Source of the DNA: Rhodocyclaceae bacterium
GTDB taxonomy: Bacteria; Pseudomonadota; Gammaproteobacteria; Burkholderiales; Rhodocyclaceae
Length of the DNA stretch: 64,000 bases
NCBI GenBank assembly: GCA_018261935.1
Contig: JAGTRP010000002.1
Location: forward strand, 1-64,000
Direction: 5' to 3'
The position numbers and the translations under genes are program-made. Of the stretch, positions 18,594 to 27,460 are shown in pieces (the stretch's first letter is position 1; every line of letters starts with the position of its first letter). The notes under the pieces are model-generated. The model was not told where the DNA came from, ran no database searches, and saw nothing but the letters and a program-made list of their open reading frames with translations.

Positions 18594-19139
18594 TCATTTC
18601 AGTTCTTCATGGCGCTCGAGAAAGAGGGCGTAAGCCCGCTCCGGACCGACCGGCCAGATCTTGGCCGGATGGGGTGGCGGCAAATGGCCCCAGTCCATCC
18701 AGGCCGGCGGCAGGAGGTCCCGCAGTTCGGTGGCCATCGCCACCAGATCGGCTTGCTTGACCTCGGGCAGGTGGCTGCGGAAACCGAAGCGCCGGCCCAG
18801 CGCCGCCTCGATGGGCTCCAGCTTGGCATTGATCTCGTTCCGTCCCAGGAAGATCTTGAGGGGCGACGGCCAGTCGCCGGTGACGAATTCGATACAGTCG
18901 TGCCAGAGGGCGTCGTAGGCGAATTCCTCGGGCACCAGGCGGGAGACCATCACGCTGTGCTCGGCGACGGAGTAGAAGGACTTGGTCGCTCCACACCAGC
19001 GCGGCTGGTAGGAGAGGGCCCGGGCCACGTCGGCGACCGGCAGCCCGGTGGCGTCGGGATTGGCAAGGTCGAGGGTAAAACCCGAAGCGGTAACGATGGC
19101 GGTGCGTCCGCTGGGCTTGGTCAGGAGATCGAGTTGCAT
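18594..19139 (-). CDS. HD-domain phosphohydrolase, YfbR-like 5'-nucleotidase type
   Basis: A 181-residue protein with HD-domain metal ligands: SVAEHSVMVS (about residue 57) supplies the first His, and ALWHDCIEFVTGDWPSPLK (about residue 77) gives the His-Asp pair and the TGDWPSPLK stretch typical of YfbR-like nucleotidases. A third ligand Asp is probably in EVKQADLVAMATE. By family it is likely a metal-dependent phosphohydrolase on nucleotides, probably deoxynucleoside monophosphates, in the cytoplasm. Monocistronic, convergent with the TPR gene. Function is inferred from the family; substrate unknown. Confidence 0.85.
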   Translation of the reverse strand: MQLDLLTKPSGRTAIVTASGFTLDLANPDATGLPVADVARALSYQPRWCGATKSFYSVAEHSVMVSRLVPEEFAYDALWHDCIEFVTGDWPSPLKIFLGRNEINAKLEPIEAALGRRFGFRSHLPEVKQADLVAMATELRDLLPPAWMDWGHLPPPHPAKIWPVGPERAYALFLERHEELK

Positions 19140-19292
19140 GGGCTACCTCGCGGCTTCCCTCGGGAAAACCGGGGCGCACGCGGATGGAAAGGAAATATCC
19201 TGGTCCAAGGATAACCCGCTCGAGGCTTCAGCGGCCGACCCTTGATTCATAATTGTGGGCGGCATGATCCGAATCGAAAGGCAGATTGACCC

Positions 19293-19817
19293 ATGGCATT
19301 GCTTCCCCTCCTCAAGATGGGCGACCCCCGGTTGTTTCAGACCGCCGAGCTCGTGCGGGAATTTGGCACTCCGGAACTCGACAGTCTGGTTGCCGACATG
19401 TTCGAGACCATGGCCGCCGCCGGCGGTGTCGGACTGGCAGCCCCCCAGGTCGGCAGAGGAGTGCAGGTGGCGGTCTTCGGCTCCGAGAAGAATCCCCGCT
19501 ACCCGGAAGCGCCGCCGGTGCCGATGACTGTCCTCGTCAATCCGGTGATCACTCCCCTGGGGGACGAGGAAGAGGAGGACTGGGAGGGTTGCCTGTCGGT
19601 GCCCGGGCTACGGGGCGTGGTGCCGCGCTGGAAAAGGATACGCTACCAGGGATTCGACCTTCACGGCGAAGCCATCGACCGCACGGTGGAGGGCTTCCAC
19701 GCCCGGGTGGTGCAGCACGAGTGCGACCACCTGGCGGGCAAGCTCTACCCCATGCGCGTGCGGGACTTCACCCGCTTCGGCTTCACCGAGGTGCTTTTTC
19801 CGGATCGGGACGGGTAG
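19293..19817 (+). CDS. def: peptide deformylase
   Basis: Peptide deformylase removes the N-formyl group from new proteins using a metal ion. This 174-residue protein has all three family motifs: [10 protein letters not shown] (about residue 47), EGCLSVPG (about residue 102, metal Cys) and HECDH (about residue 145, two metal His and the catalytic Glu). Length is normal. It stands alone, without the usual fmt partner, so it may be a second deformylase of the genome rather than the one paired with fmt. Convergent with the helicase gene, with a 10-base gap. Confidence 0.94.
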   Translation: MALLPLLKMGDPRLFQTAELVREFGTPELDSLVADMFETMAAAGGVGLAAPQVGRGVQVAVFGSEKNPRYPEAPPVPMTVLVNPVITPLGDEEEEDWEGCLSVPGLRGVVPRWKRIRYQGFDLHGEAIDRTVEGFHARVVQHECDHLAGKLYPMRVRDFTRFGFTEVLFPDRDG

Positions 19818-19827
19818 CGGTGCCGGC

Positions 19828-21471
19828 TCAGGGGGCGGCGCCGAGGCGCTCCCGCAGCAGTTGGGCCGACCATTCGTGGATGACCAGCACCAGCTTCAGC
19901 ATGGCCCGGGTGGCGCCGACGAAGAGTTTTCGGACGGTCTGCCCGTCCAGGGTCTCGAAATCGATCTCGGCGAAGATGATGGCGGGAGCGGCCTGGCCCT
20001 TGAAGCGGTAGACCGACTCCAGCAGGAGTTCGCCCTCGGAGAATACCGGCTGGCCGAACAGGTCGTATTGCCCCGTGAAGTGCTTCAGGGTATGGGTACC
20101 GAGGCGGTTCAGGCCCATGAGTTGGGAATGCTCGCGGCCGTGGTAGCTGACGATGGCGACGTCGTGCCGCTTGTAGCCTTCCGAGTAGCACCGGCGGATG
20201 GCTTCCTTCACCCCCTGGAGCAGGCCGGCGGTGTCGCCGTAGGTGATGAATTCCACTTCACCCATGGTGAACGGCGAGGCGGCCTCGATCCGGACATCGG
20301 AAGGGAGCAGGGCTTCCAGCATCCGGATCACGGCCCGGGGGCTGCGGTAGTTGCTCCGGGCGTGCAGGCTCACCCAGCCGGGGAAGGGCAGGGGCTCCCG
20401 CCCGTAGAGGTTCTGCAGGGGGTCCTCCAGCCAGAAGAGCCGGGCGTCGGGGCGGGCGTGGCGGAAAACAAAGTCCCGCCACTCTGCCGAGAAGTCCTGG
20501 CCCTCGTCGATGATGACCACGTCGAAGAGGAAATCCTCGCCGATGGGCAGCTCGAAGGCGCGCTGGAGCAGCCTGTCGAAGGCGCCCGGGACGGCGAAAT
20601 CAGGAACGTCGCCGGCCGCCCGGACCCGCCGGTCGCACAGTTGATGGAAATTGCAGATCAGCCCACCGGCGGGGGCGATGCGGGCGAAGTGGTCGGCGAG
20701 GGGGCGGTTGTAGCTGACGTAGAGGGGGCGTTTGCCCGCCTCCAGGGTGTCCCGGTATTCGGCCAGGGCGAGCTGGGTCTTGCCGGAGCCCGCAGTGCCG
20801 ATGACCCGCAGGCGAAAGGGGGTGAATTCCAGCTGCCGGGCCCAGTGGGCGAGACCGCCGGAAATGCGGGTCACCAGGTCCCGGGCGTAGCCCATGAGGG
20901 CGCTGACGTCGCTGTCGAGCTGGATGACGTCCCGGAAGAAGCGGTGGATCTTCTGGGTGGTCGGGGTTTCCTCCCCTTCCGGCAGGATCGCCTGGATGAT
21001 CCCTATGAGCTGATCGCGCCGCCCGGCGTCCACGATGCGCTCGGGATTGAGCCCGGCGGTGTGGGGATTCCTGACCCGGTAGTCCGGGCAGTAGAGGAGG
21101 GCGTCAATGTGGACGCTGGGCACGTCCGGCCGGGCGGCGAGTTTGCCGCGCAGGAGGCTCACCATGCGGGACATCTGCACCGGGACGTTGCGCACCTTTC
21201 CGGGGTAGTGCATGACCAGGCCCTCGGCGGTTTCGTCGAGAAAGCCGCTCTTCTGCTCGATGAGCAGGATGTCCCCAGCCCGGTTGACCACGACGAAGTC
21301 GATTTCCCCGAAAACGGCGTAGTTGTGCTCGATATTGGTCCAGTGCACGGCGTGATAGACCGTGTAAGCCGCGGGCAGGGCGCGGGCCAGGCGGGAAAGG
21401 GTGTCGACTTCGCGCCTGGCGGCGCCGGTGACGGCGACTTCCCGCCAGCCATCGGGAATGATCTGGGCCAT
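19828..21471 (-). CDS. NERD nuclease-domain / superfamily I helicase protein
   Basis: 547 residues. The N-terminal part (about 15-120) looks like a NERD nuclease-related domain, with GEIDFVVV (55-62) and IEQKSG (71-76) supplying the D/ExK-type acidic and lysine residues. A superfamily I helicase core follows: Walker A GTAGSGKTQL (225-234), Walker B IIDEGQDF (320-327), FWLEDPLQNLYG and a C-terminal VGATRAMLKLVLVIH motif. The NERD centre is EIDxV..IEQK, close to the usual pattern. Such proteins are thought to act in DNA processing, and some are part of defence loci; no defence partner is visible here. Monocistronic and cytoplasmic by inference. Confidence 0.85.
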   Translation of the reverse strand: MAQIIPDGWREVAVTGAARREVDTLSRLARALPAAYTVYHAVHWTNIEHNYAVFGEIDFVVVNRAGDILLIEQKSGFLDETAEGLVMHYPGKVRNVPVQMSRMVSLLRGKLAARPDVPSVHIDALLYCPDYRVRNPHTAGLNPERIVDAGRRDQLIGIIQAILPEGEETPTTQKIHRFFRDVIQLDSDVSALMGYARDLVTRISGGLAHWARQLEFTPFRLRVIGTAGSGKTQLALAEYRDTLEAGKRPLYVSYNRPLADHFARIAPAGGLICNFHQLCDRRVRAAGDVPDFAVPGAFDRLLQRAFELPIGEDFLFDVVIIDEGQDFSAEWRDFVFRHARPDARLFWLEDPLQNLYGREPLPFPGWVSLHARSNYRSPRAVIRMLEALLPSDVRIEAASPFTMGEVEFITYGDTAGLLQGVKEAIRRCYSEGYKRHDVAIVSYHGREHSQLMGLNRLGTHTLKHFTGQYDLFGQPVFSEGELLLESVYRFKGQAAPAIIFAEIDFETLDGQTVRKLFVGATRAMLKLVLVIHEWSAQLLRERLGAAP

Positions 21472-21667
21472 GGGGCTGCGTTATTGAAAAGTCATTGGGT
21501 GGCAATCATATCCGACGGCTGGATAGCTCCGGGGGAGCGGGCGGAACGTCGGTTAACCTGGGAATTGGCCCGAATTGCCGGGGATAGTTCCGCCGGCCCA
21601 GGGGCGGCCGCCAGCCGGAGGTGGCGGGCAGACCGTGATCTGATGCGGGTTTGCGGGGAACAAAGTG

Positions 21668-21695
21668 TTGACTTGGGTTCTCCCATCCGTATAAT
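21668..21695 (+). promoter_or_regulatory. sigma-70 promoter of tRNA-Val
   Basis: TTGACT at 21668-21673 and a perfect TATAAT at 21690-21695 with 16 bases between. The tRNA starts 12 bases after the -10 box, as expected. It may also feed thrS by read-through. Confidence 0.85.
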
Positions 21696-21707
21696 GCGCG
21701 CTTCCTT

Positions 21708-21784
21708 AGGCGCATAGCTCAGCTGGTTAGAGCACCACCTTGACATGGTGGGGGTCGTTGGTTCGAGTCCAATTGCGCCTACCA
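21708..21784 (+). tRNA. tRNA-Val (GAC)
   Basis: A 77-base cloverleaf including encoded CCA: acceptor AGGCGCA pairs with TGCGCCT, the D-arm has AGCTCAGCTGGTTAGAGC, the anticodon stem CCACC/GGTGG encloses loop TTGACAT with anticodon GAC, and the T-arm has GGTTCGAGTCC. Strong promoter upstream and a terminator-like hairpin downstream, directly before thrS. Confidence 0.97.
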
Positions 21785-21792
21785 AACATATG

Positions 21793-21842
21793 AAAAGTCA
21801 GAGTGAGAGTCGGGGCGACCCGCTTCGAGCTCTGGCTTTTTT
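21793..21842 (+). terminator. terminator between tRNA-Val and thrS
   Basis: Arms AAAAGTCAGAG (21793-21803) and CTCTGGCTTTT (21830-21840), with one G-T pair, are followed by a T-run. Because the thrS start lies only 18 bases further, the element could also regulate read-through into thrS. Confidence 0.7.
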
Positions 21843-21859
21843 GCTTTCTGGAGATGGTC

Positions 21860-23776
21860 ATGCCGGTCATTACCCTGCCCGACGGTTCCAAGCGGGCGTT
21901 CGAACAAGCGGTCACGGTCGCCGAGGTGGCGGCCAGCATCGGCGCCGGCCTGGCCCGGGCGGCTTTGGCCGGCAAGGTGGATGGCAAGCTGGTGGATACC
22001 TCCTTCCGGATCGAGAGTGACGCAGACCTGGCTATCGTCACCGACAAGGATGCCGATGGCGTGGATGTCATCCGCCATTCCACTGCCCACCTCCTGGCCT
22101 ACGCGGTGAAGGAACTCTTCCCGGAAGCCCAGGTGACTATCGGCCCGGTGATCGAAAACGGCTTCTACTACGACTTCGCCTACAAGCGCCCGTTCACCCC
22201 GGAAGACCTGGAGGCTATCGAGAAGCGCATGGCCGAGCTCACCAGGCGCGATATTCCGGTGAGCCGGGAGGTCTGGGGACGGGATGAGGCGGTCGAGTTC
22301 TTCCTGGGGCTGGGCGAGAAGTACAAGGCCGAACTGATCGAGGCCATTCCCGCCGGCGAGCAGGTCTCCCTCTACCGGGAGGGCGATTTCATCGACCTCT
22401 GCCGCGGCCCCCATGTGCCTTCCACCGGCAAGCTCAAGGCCTTCAAGCTCATGAAGGTGGCCGGCGCCTATTGGCGGGGCGATCACCGCAACGAGCAGCT
22501 GCAGCGCATCTACGGCACCGCCTGGGCCAAGAAGGAAGACCTGGAAGCCTATCTCCACATGCTGGAGGAGGCCGAGAAGCGGGACCACCGCCGCCTGGGC
22601 AAGCAGTACGACCTCTTCCATATGCAGGACGAGGCGCCGGGCATGGTCTTCTGGCACCCCAAGGGCTGGGCGGTGTGGCAGGAAATCGAGCAGTACATGC
22701 GCCAGGTGTACCGGAACAACGGCTACAAGGAAGTGCGCTGCCCCCAGATCCTCGACAAGAGCCTGTGGGAAAAGTCCGGCCACTGGGAGCACTACAAGGA
22801 CAACATGTTCACGACTTCCTCGGAGAACCGCGACTACGCGGTCAAGCCGATGAATTGTCCGGGCCATGTCCAGGTGTTCAATGCCGACTTGCGTTCTTAC
22901 CGGGACCTGCCGCTACGCTACGGCGAATTCGGCTCCTGCCACCGCAACGAGCCTTCCGGCGCCCTCCATGGCCTCATGCGGGTGCGGGGTTTCGTCCAGG
23001 ATGATGGCCACATCTTCTGTACCGAAGACCAGATCGAGTCCGAGGTGACGGCCTTCAATGCTCTGGTGCGCAAGGTTTATGCCGATTTCGGCTTCCACGA
23101 CGTGGCGGTGAAGCTGGCTCTGCGGCCGGACAGCCGGGTCGGTTCCGACGAGGTCTGGGACAAGGCTGAAAATGCCCTGCGCGACGGCCTGCGGGCCTCG
23201 GGCCTGGAGTGGACGGAGTTGCCGGGGGAGGGGGCCTTCTATGGCCCCAAGATCGAGTTCCACATCAAGGATGCCATCGGCCGCTCCTGGCAATGCGGCA
23301 CCATGCAGGTGGATTTCTCCATGCCGGGCCGCCTCGGCGCCGAGTATGTTGCGGGCGACGATACCCGTCGCACGCCGGTCATGCTGCACCGGGCGATCCT
23401 GGGCTCCCTGGAGCGCTTCATCGGCATCCTGATTGAAAACTTTGCCGGCGCCTTGCCCCTCTGGTTGGCGCCGGTGCAGGCAGTGGTGCTCAATATTTCC
23501 GAAAAACAGGCGGATTATGCCCAGGAAGTCGCCGATATCCTGCATCAAGCAGGGCTTCGGGCCGAGGCGGATTTGCGCAACGAAAAAATTACCTATAAAA
23601 TTCGGGAACATAGCGTTAACCGGCTGCCTTATCAGCTCGTTGTGGGTGATAAGGAAAAGGCAGGCGGACTGGTGGCCGTGCGTACCCGCGGCGGCCAGGA
23701 CCTCGGGCAGATGCCCGTACAGGCCCTGGTTGAGCGACTTCAGGAAGAAGTCGCGGCGCGGAGTGGCACGGCTTAA
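21860..23776 (+). CDS. thrS: threonyl-tRNA synthetase
   Basis: ThrS charges tRNA-Thr with threonine. From ATG at 21860 (GGAG upstream) the protein has 638 residues. It has an N-terminal TGS domain ([14 protein letters not shown]) and an editing domain with HSTAHLLA and a C-terminal half of the zinc-like site. The class II catalytic core has [25 protein letters not shown] and [15 protein letters not shown], and an anticodon-binding domain follows. Length and order are standard. An in-frame Met further upstream exists but would add sequence foreign to the family. First gene of the thrS-infC-rpmI-rplT operon. Confidence 0.97.
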   Translation: MPVITLPDGSKRAFEQAVTVAEVAASIGAGLARAALAGKVDGKLVDTSFRIESDADLAIVTDKDADGVDVIRHSTAHLLAYAVKELFPEAQVTIGPVIENGFYYDFAYKRPFTPEDLEAIEKRMAELTRRDIPVSREVWGRDEAVEFFLGLGEKYKAELIEAIPAGEQVSLYREGDFIDLCRGPHVPSTGKLKAFKLMKVAGAYWRGDHRNEQLQRIYGTAWAKKEDLEAYLHMLEEAEKRDHRRLGKQYDLFHMQDEAPGMVFWHPKGWAVWQEIEQYMRQVYRNNGYKEVRCPQILDKSLWEKSGHWEHYKDNMFTTSSENRDYAVKPMNCPGHVQVFNADLRSYRDLPLRYGEFGSCHRNEPSGALHGLMRVRGFVQDDGHIFCTEDQIESEVTAFNALVRKVYADFGFHDVAVKLALRPDSRVGSDEVWDKAENALRDGLRASGLEWTELPGEGAFYGPKIEFHIKDAIGRSWQCGTMQVDFSMPGRLGAEYVAGDDTRRTPVMLHRAILGSLERFIGILIENFAGALPLWLAPVQAVVLNISEKQADYAQEVADILHQAGLRAEADLRNEKITYKIREHSVNRLPYQLVVGDKEKAGGLVAVRTRGGQDLGQMPVQALVERLQEEVAARSGTA

Positions 23777-23800
23777 ATTTTTGTTTTCGGGAGTTAAGTC

Positions 23801-24328
23801 ATAGCTCAGAACAAGGCGCATCGCGTCAACGAAGAAATTACGGTGCCGGAAATCCGCCTGGTCGGGGAGAATTCGGAGCAGCTCGGCATAGTGAACGTCA
23901 GGGCGGCCATTCAGATGGCGGAGGAAGCAGGGGTTGATCTCGTCGAGATTGCGCCCATGGCCAAGCCGCCGGTCTGCCGCCTCATGGATTATGGGAAATT
24001 CAAGTACCAGGAAGCCAAGAGGGCCCATGAAGCGAAGCTGAAGCAGAAGCAGGTGCAGGTGAAGGAAGTCAAGCTGCGCCCGGGCACCGACGAAAACGAT
24101 TACCAGATCAAGCTCAGGAACATGACCCGTTTCCTGGAGGAGGGCGACAAGGTCAAGGTGACCTTGCGTTTCCGGGGTCGGGAAATGGCCCACCAGGAAT
24201 TCGGCATGCGCCAGCTGGAACGGATCAAGGCCGATCTGGATGCCGTGGGCCAGGTGGAGCAGATGCCAAAGATGGAAGGCCGTCAGATGATCATGGTCAT
24301 CGGCCCCAGCAAGAAGGCTGTGAAGTAA
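23801..24328 (+). CDS. infC: translation initiation factor IF-3 (AUA start)
   Basis: IF-3 binds the 30S subunit and checks the start codon. The family N-terminus [19 protein letters not shown] is encoded from an ATA codon at 23801. There is no ATG, GTG or TTG that would keep this conserved stretch, and an in-frame TAA sits at 23795. GGGAG lies about 8 bases upstream. So the start is ATA, a rare codon that IF-3 itself discriminates against, the same logic as the AUU start in E. coli infC that allows self-repression. The protein has 175 residues with both domains intact ([27 protein letters not shown]). 24 bases after thrS. Confidence 0.95.
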   Translation: MAQNKAHRVNEEITVPEIRLVGENSEQLGIVNVRAAIQMAEEAGVDLVEIAPMAKPPVCRLMDYGKFKYQEAKRAHEAKLKQKQVQVKEVKLRPGTDENDYQIKLRNMTRFLEEGDKVKVTLRFRGREMAHQEFGMRQLERIKADLDAVGQVEQMPKMEGRQMIMVIGPSKKAVK

Positions 24329-24415
24329 AGGTTAGCAACAAAAAATAAGTGACGTTGGGTTGAGAAAGCGTTCCCGCCGGGAGCCACCTGACGACATGTC
24401 ATTAAGGAGCAGTCA

Positions 24416-24613
24416 ATGCCCAAAATGAAGACCAAGAGCGGTGCCAAAAAGCGCTTCCAAGTGCGCGCCGGCGGCAGCATCAAGCGCTCGCAGGCGTTCA
24501 AGCGCCACATCCTGACCAAGAAGACCACCAAGGGCAAGCGTCAATTGCGCGGCATGACTGGTGTTCACGAGCGCGATGCAGCTGCAGTCCGCGCCATGAT
24601 GCCCTACGCGTAA
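24416..24613 (+). CDS. rpmI: 50S ribosomal protein L35
   Basis: A 65-residue, very basic protein beginning [20 protein letters not shown] with the family core [24 protein letters not shown]. Standard length. AAGGAG lies 8 bases before the ATG. Between infC and rpmI an 87-base leader holds a short GC-rich inverted stretch. By family knowledge such leaders can be the target of L20 repression, but that is inference here. Confidence 0.97.
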   Translation: MPKMKTKSGAKKRFQVRAGGSIKRSQAFKRHILTKKTTKGKRQLRGMTGVHERDAAAVRAMMPYA

Positions 24614-24624
24614 GGAGATAGAAG

Positions 24625-24984
24625 ATGCCCCGAGTTAAACGTGGTGTAACGGCGCGCGCGCGCCACAAGAAGATTCTCGCCCAGGCCAAGGGTTATCGCG
24701 GCCGTCGCAAGAACGTATACCGCATCGCCAAGCAGGCGGTGATGAAGGCCGGGCAGTACCAGTACCGTGACCGTCGTCAGCGCAAGCGTCAGTTCCGCTC
24801 CCTGTGGATCGCCCGTATCAACGCGGCGGCCCGTGAGCTGGGCATGAAGTACAGCACCTTCATGAACGGCCTCAAGAAGGCGAACATCGAAGTCGACCGC
24901 AAGGTCCTGGCCGATCTCGCCGTCTTTGACCAGCCCGCCTTTGCTGCCCTCGCCAATCAAGCGAAAGCCAAGCTCGGCGCCTGA
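24625..24984 (+). CDS. rplT: 50S ribosomal protein L20
   Basis: A 119-residue basic protein ([20 protein letters not shown]) needed early in 50S assembly and known in other bacteria to repress the rpmI-rplT mRNA. Full family length. It starts 11 bases after rpmI with GGAG upstream. Followed by a strong terminator at 25002-25027. Confidence 0.97.
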   Translation: MPRVKRGVTARARHKKILAQAKGYRGRRKNVYRIAKQAVMKAGQYQYRDRRQRKRQFRSLWIARINAAARELGMKYSTFMNGLKKANIEVDRKVLADLAVFDQPAFAALANQAKAKLGA

Positions 24985-25001
24985 GCGTAAATGTAGTAAC
25001 G

Positions 25002-25027
25002 AAAAGGAGGCGCAAGCCTCCTTTTTT
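25002..25027 (+). terminator. terminator or attenuator between rplT and pheS
   Basis: Ten-base perfect stem AAAAGGAGGC / GCCTCCTTTT with GCAA tetraloop and a T-run. It ends the ribosomal-protein transcript or sets partial read-through into pheST. Two further small hairpins (25031-25075) lie before pheS. Confidence 0.9.
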
Positions 25028-25074
25028 AGTTTCGGCCGCCGCTTTGCGGCTTCACGTCGGCCGTGCCGACATGA

Positions 25075-26157
<1,083 letters not shown>

Positions 26158-26178
26158 CCATCCGCTGATAAAGCCGCG

Positions 26179-27381
26179 ATGCCCGATTCCCGCCCAACAG
26201 AGCGTATGGCCTTTGCCACGATGAAAAACCAGTTCGAGCAATTTTCCCGGTCGAAGGCCTACGACCTGTTGATGCGGCTTCCCATCCTCGCTTTCAACGG
26301 TTATTTCCTGGTCAGGGAGGTTCAGGCTCTCTGGGCTTATCTGGGCGAGCATCCGGCCTGGGGGCCGAGTTTTGGGGATGTGTTGCTCAATACGGCCTCG
26401 CGCCTGGCCATCATCGGGTTCATCGGGCTGCTGTTCCTTTTTCATCTCCTGCGCTCGCGGCCCGTACTGAAATCCCGGGGAGTGGTGCCGCGGGTCGTTG
26501 CAGTCATGGGCGTCGTGCTTGTCCTGGGCTGGGTGGTGCTTCCGCGCGCTGTACCCGATGTCCGCTACGACTTGGCCGCGATGCTCGTGATCCTCCTGGG
26601 CAACCTGCTGTCGGTGGTTTCCGTCGTCCATCTGGGACGCTCCCTCAGCGTCATGCCGGAGGCACGGAAGCTGGTTACATCCGGGCCCTATGCCCTGGTG
26701 CGGCATCCCCTCTATCTGGCTGAAGGCATTTCGCTGCTCGGGATACTTGTCGCATTCCGGTCCTGGGCGGCGCTTGTCCTGGTGGTGGTCAATTTCGGCT
26801 TTCAGGTGGCGCGGGCCCGCTATGAGGAAAGGGTTCTGGCTAGAGCCTTTCCGGACTATGAGACTTACCGGCAGACAACCCCCATGCTGATTCCGAAGCC
26901 GGCGAAGCTTTTTTCCGCCCTGGGCGCTTCGGCTGGCTTCTGGGGGCTCGGGCTGGCAACGGCCGTGCTGACCCTGGGGCTCTCCTGGGGGTTGGCGGCA
27001 GGCGTTTTCGGCGACCGCTATTTCCCGGTGGTGGAAACTGTTTTCCCGGAGGCGACCTTGCGGGTTTTGACCAAGCCCCGCGCCTCGCCGGAAGCCTGTC
27101 AGGCAGTGCTGGACAGGTATCAGGGTGAATATTCGAAGCGTTGCCCTAGTTGCCCGGCCGGGAAGGCGGAGTGCCGAAAGTCGGTCTCGACCGACGATGA
27201 GGCCATCCTTCTCGGCCAGGCAGGTACCAGGGTCTACCTGCGGCAGGACGATACGCGAATCGTGATTGAAGGCAGGACGAAAGGCGAATCCATCGGGATT
27301 TGCCTCAGCATGCTGAAATCGCTGACCGAAGCGCGGGCTGCCCGGGTGGTCGAATGCCATGCCTCGAATTCCGATGGCTAG
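26179..27381 (+). CDS. isoprenylcysteine methyltransferase-like membrane protein with C-terminal Cys domain
   Basis: A 400-residue protein located between pheS and pheT on the same strand. The first part has several hydrophobic helices. The middle carries the ICMT/PEMT-type signature TSGPYALVRHPLYLAE (about residues 168-183) and RYEERVLARAFPDYETYRQ, which place it among membrane methyltransferases using S-adenosylmethionine. After a last membrane helix (about 252-277) comes a C-terminal extension of about 110 residues with six cysteines (about 307, 322, 325, 332, 375, 393), including RCPSC. I do not recognise this extension. ATG at 26179 lacks a clear ribosome site; Met codons at 26206 and 26221 are alternatives. 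Substrate unknown. The position suggests a lineage-specific insertion. Confidence 0.8.
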   Translation: MPDSRPTERMAFATMKNQFEQFSRSKAYDLLMRLPILAFNGYFLVREVQALWAYLGEHPAWGPSFGDVLLNTASRLAIIGFIGLLFLFHLLRSRPVLKSRGVVPRVVAVMGVVLVLGWVVLPRAVPDVRYDLAAMLVILLGNLLSVVSVVHLGRSLSVMPEARKLVTSGPYALVRHPLYLAEGISLLGILVAFRSWAALVLVVVNFGFQVARARYEERVLARAFPDYETYRQTTPMLIPKPAKLFSALGASAGFWGLGLATAVLTLGLSWGLAAGVFGDRYFPVVETVFPEATLRVLTKPRASPEACQAVLDRYQGEYSKRCPSCPAGKAECRKSVSTDDEAILLGQAGTRVYLRQDDTRIVIEGRTKGESIGICLSMLKSLTEARAARVVECHASNSDG

Positions 27382-27460
27382 AAATGGATTACGGTGTCCC
27401 GGGGGGGTTCCCGAGGCGCTTTCAAGAAAACCCTACTGATATTTTTCTTCGGACGGCAAT

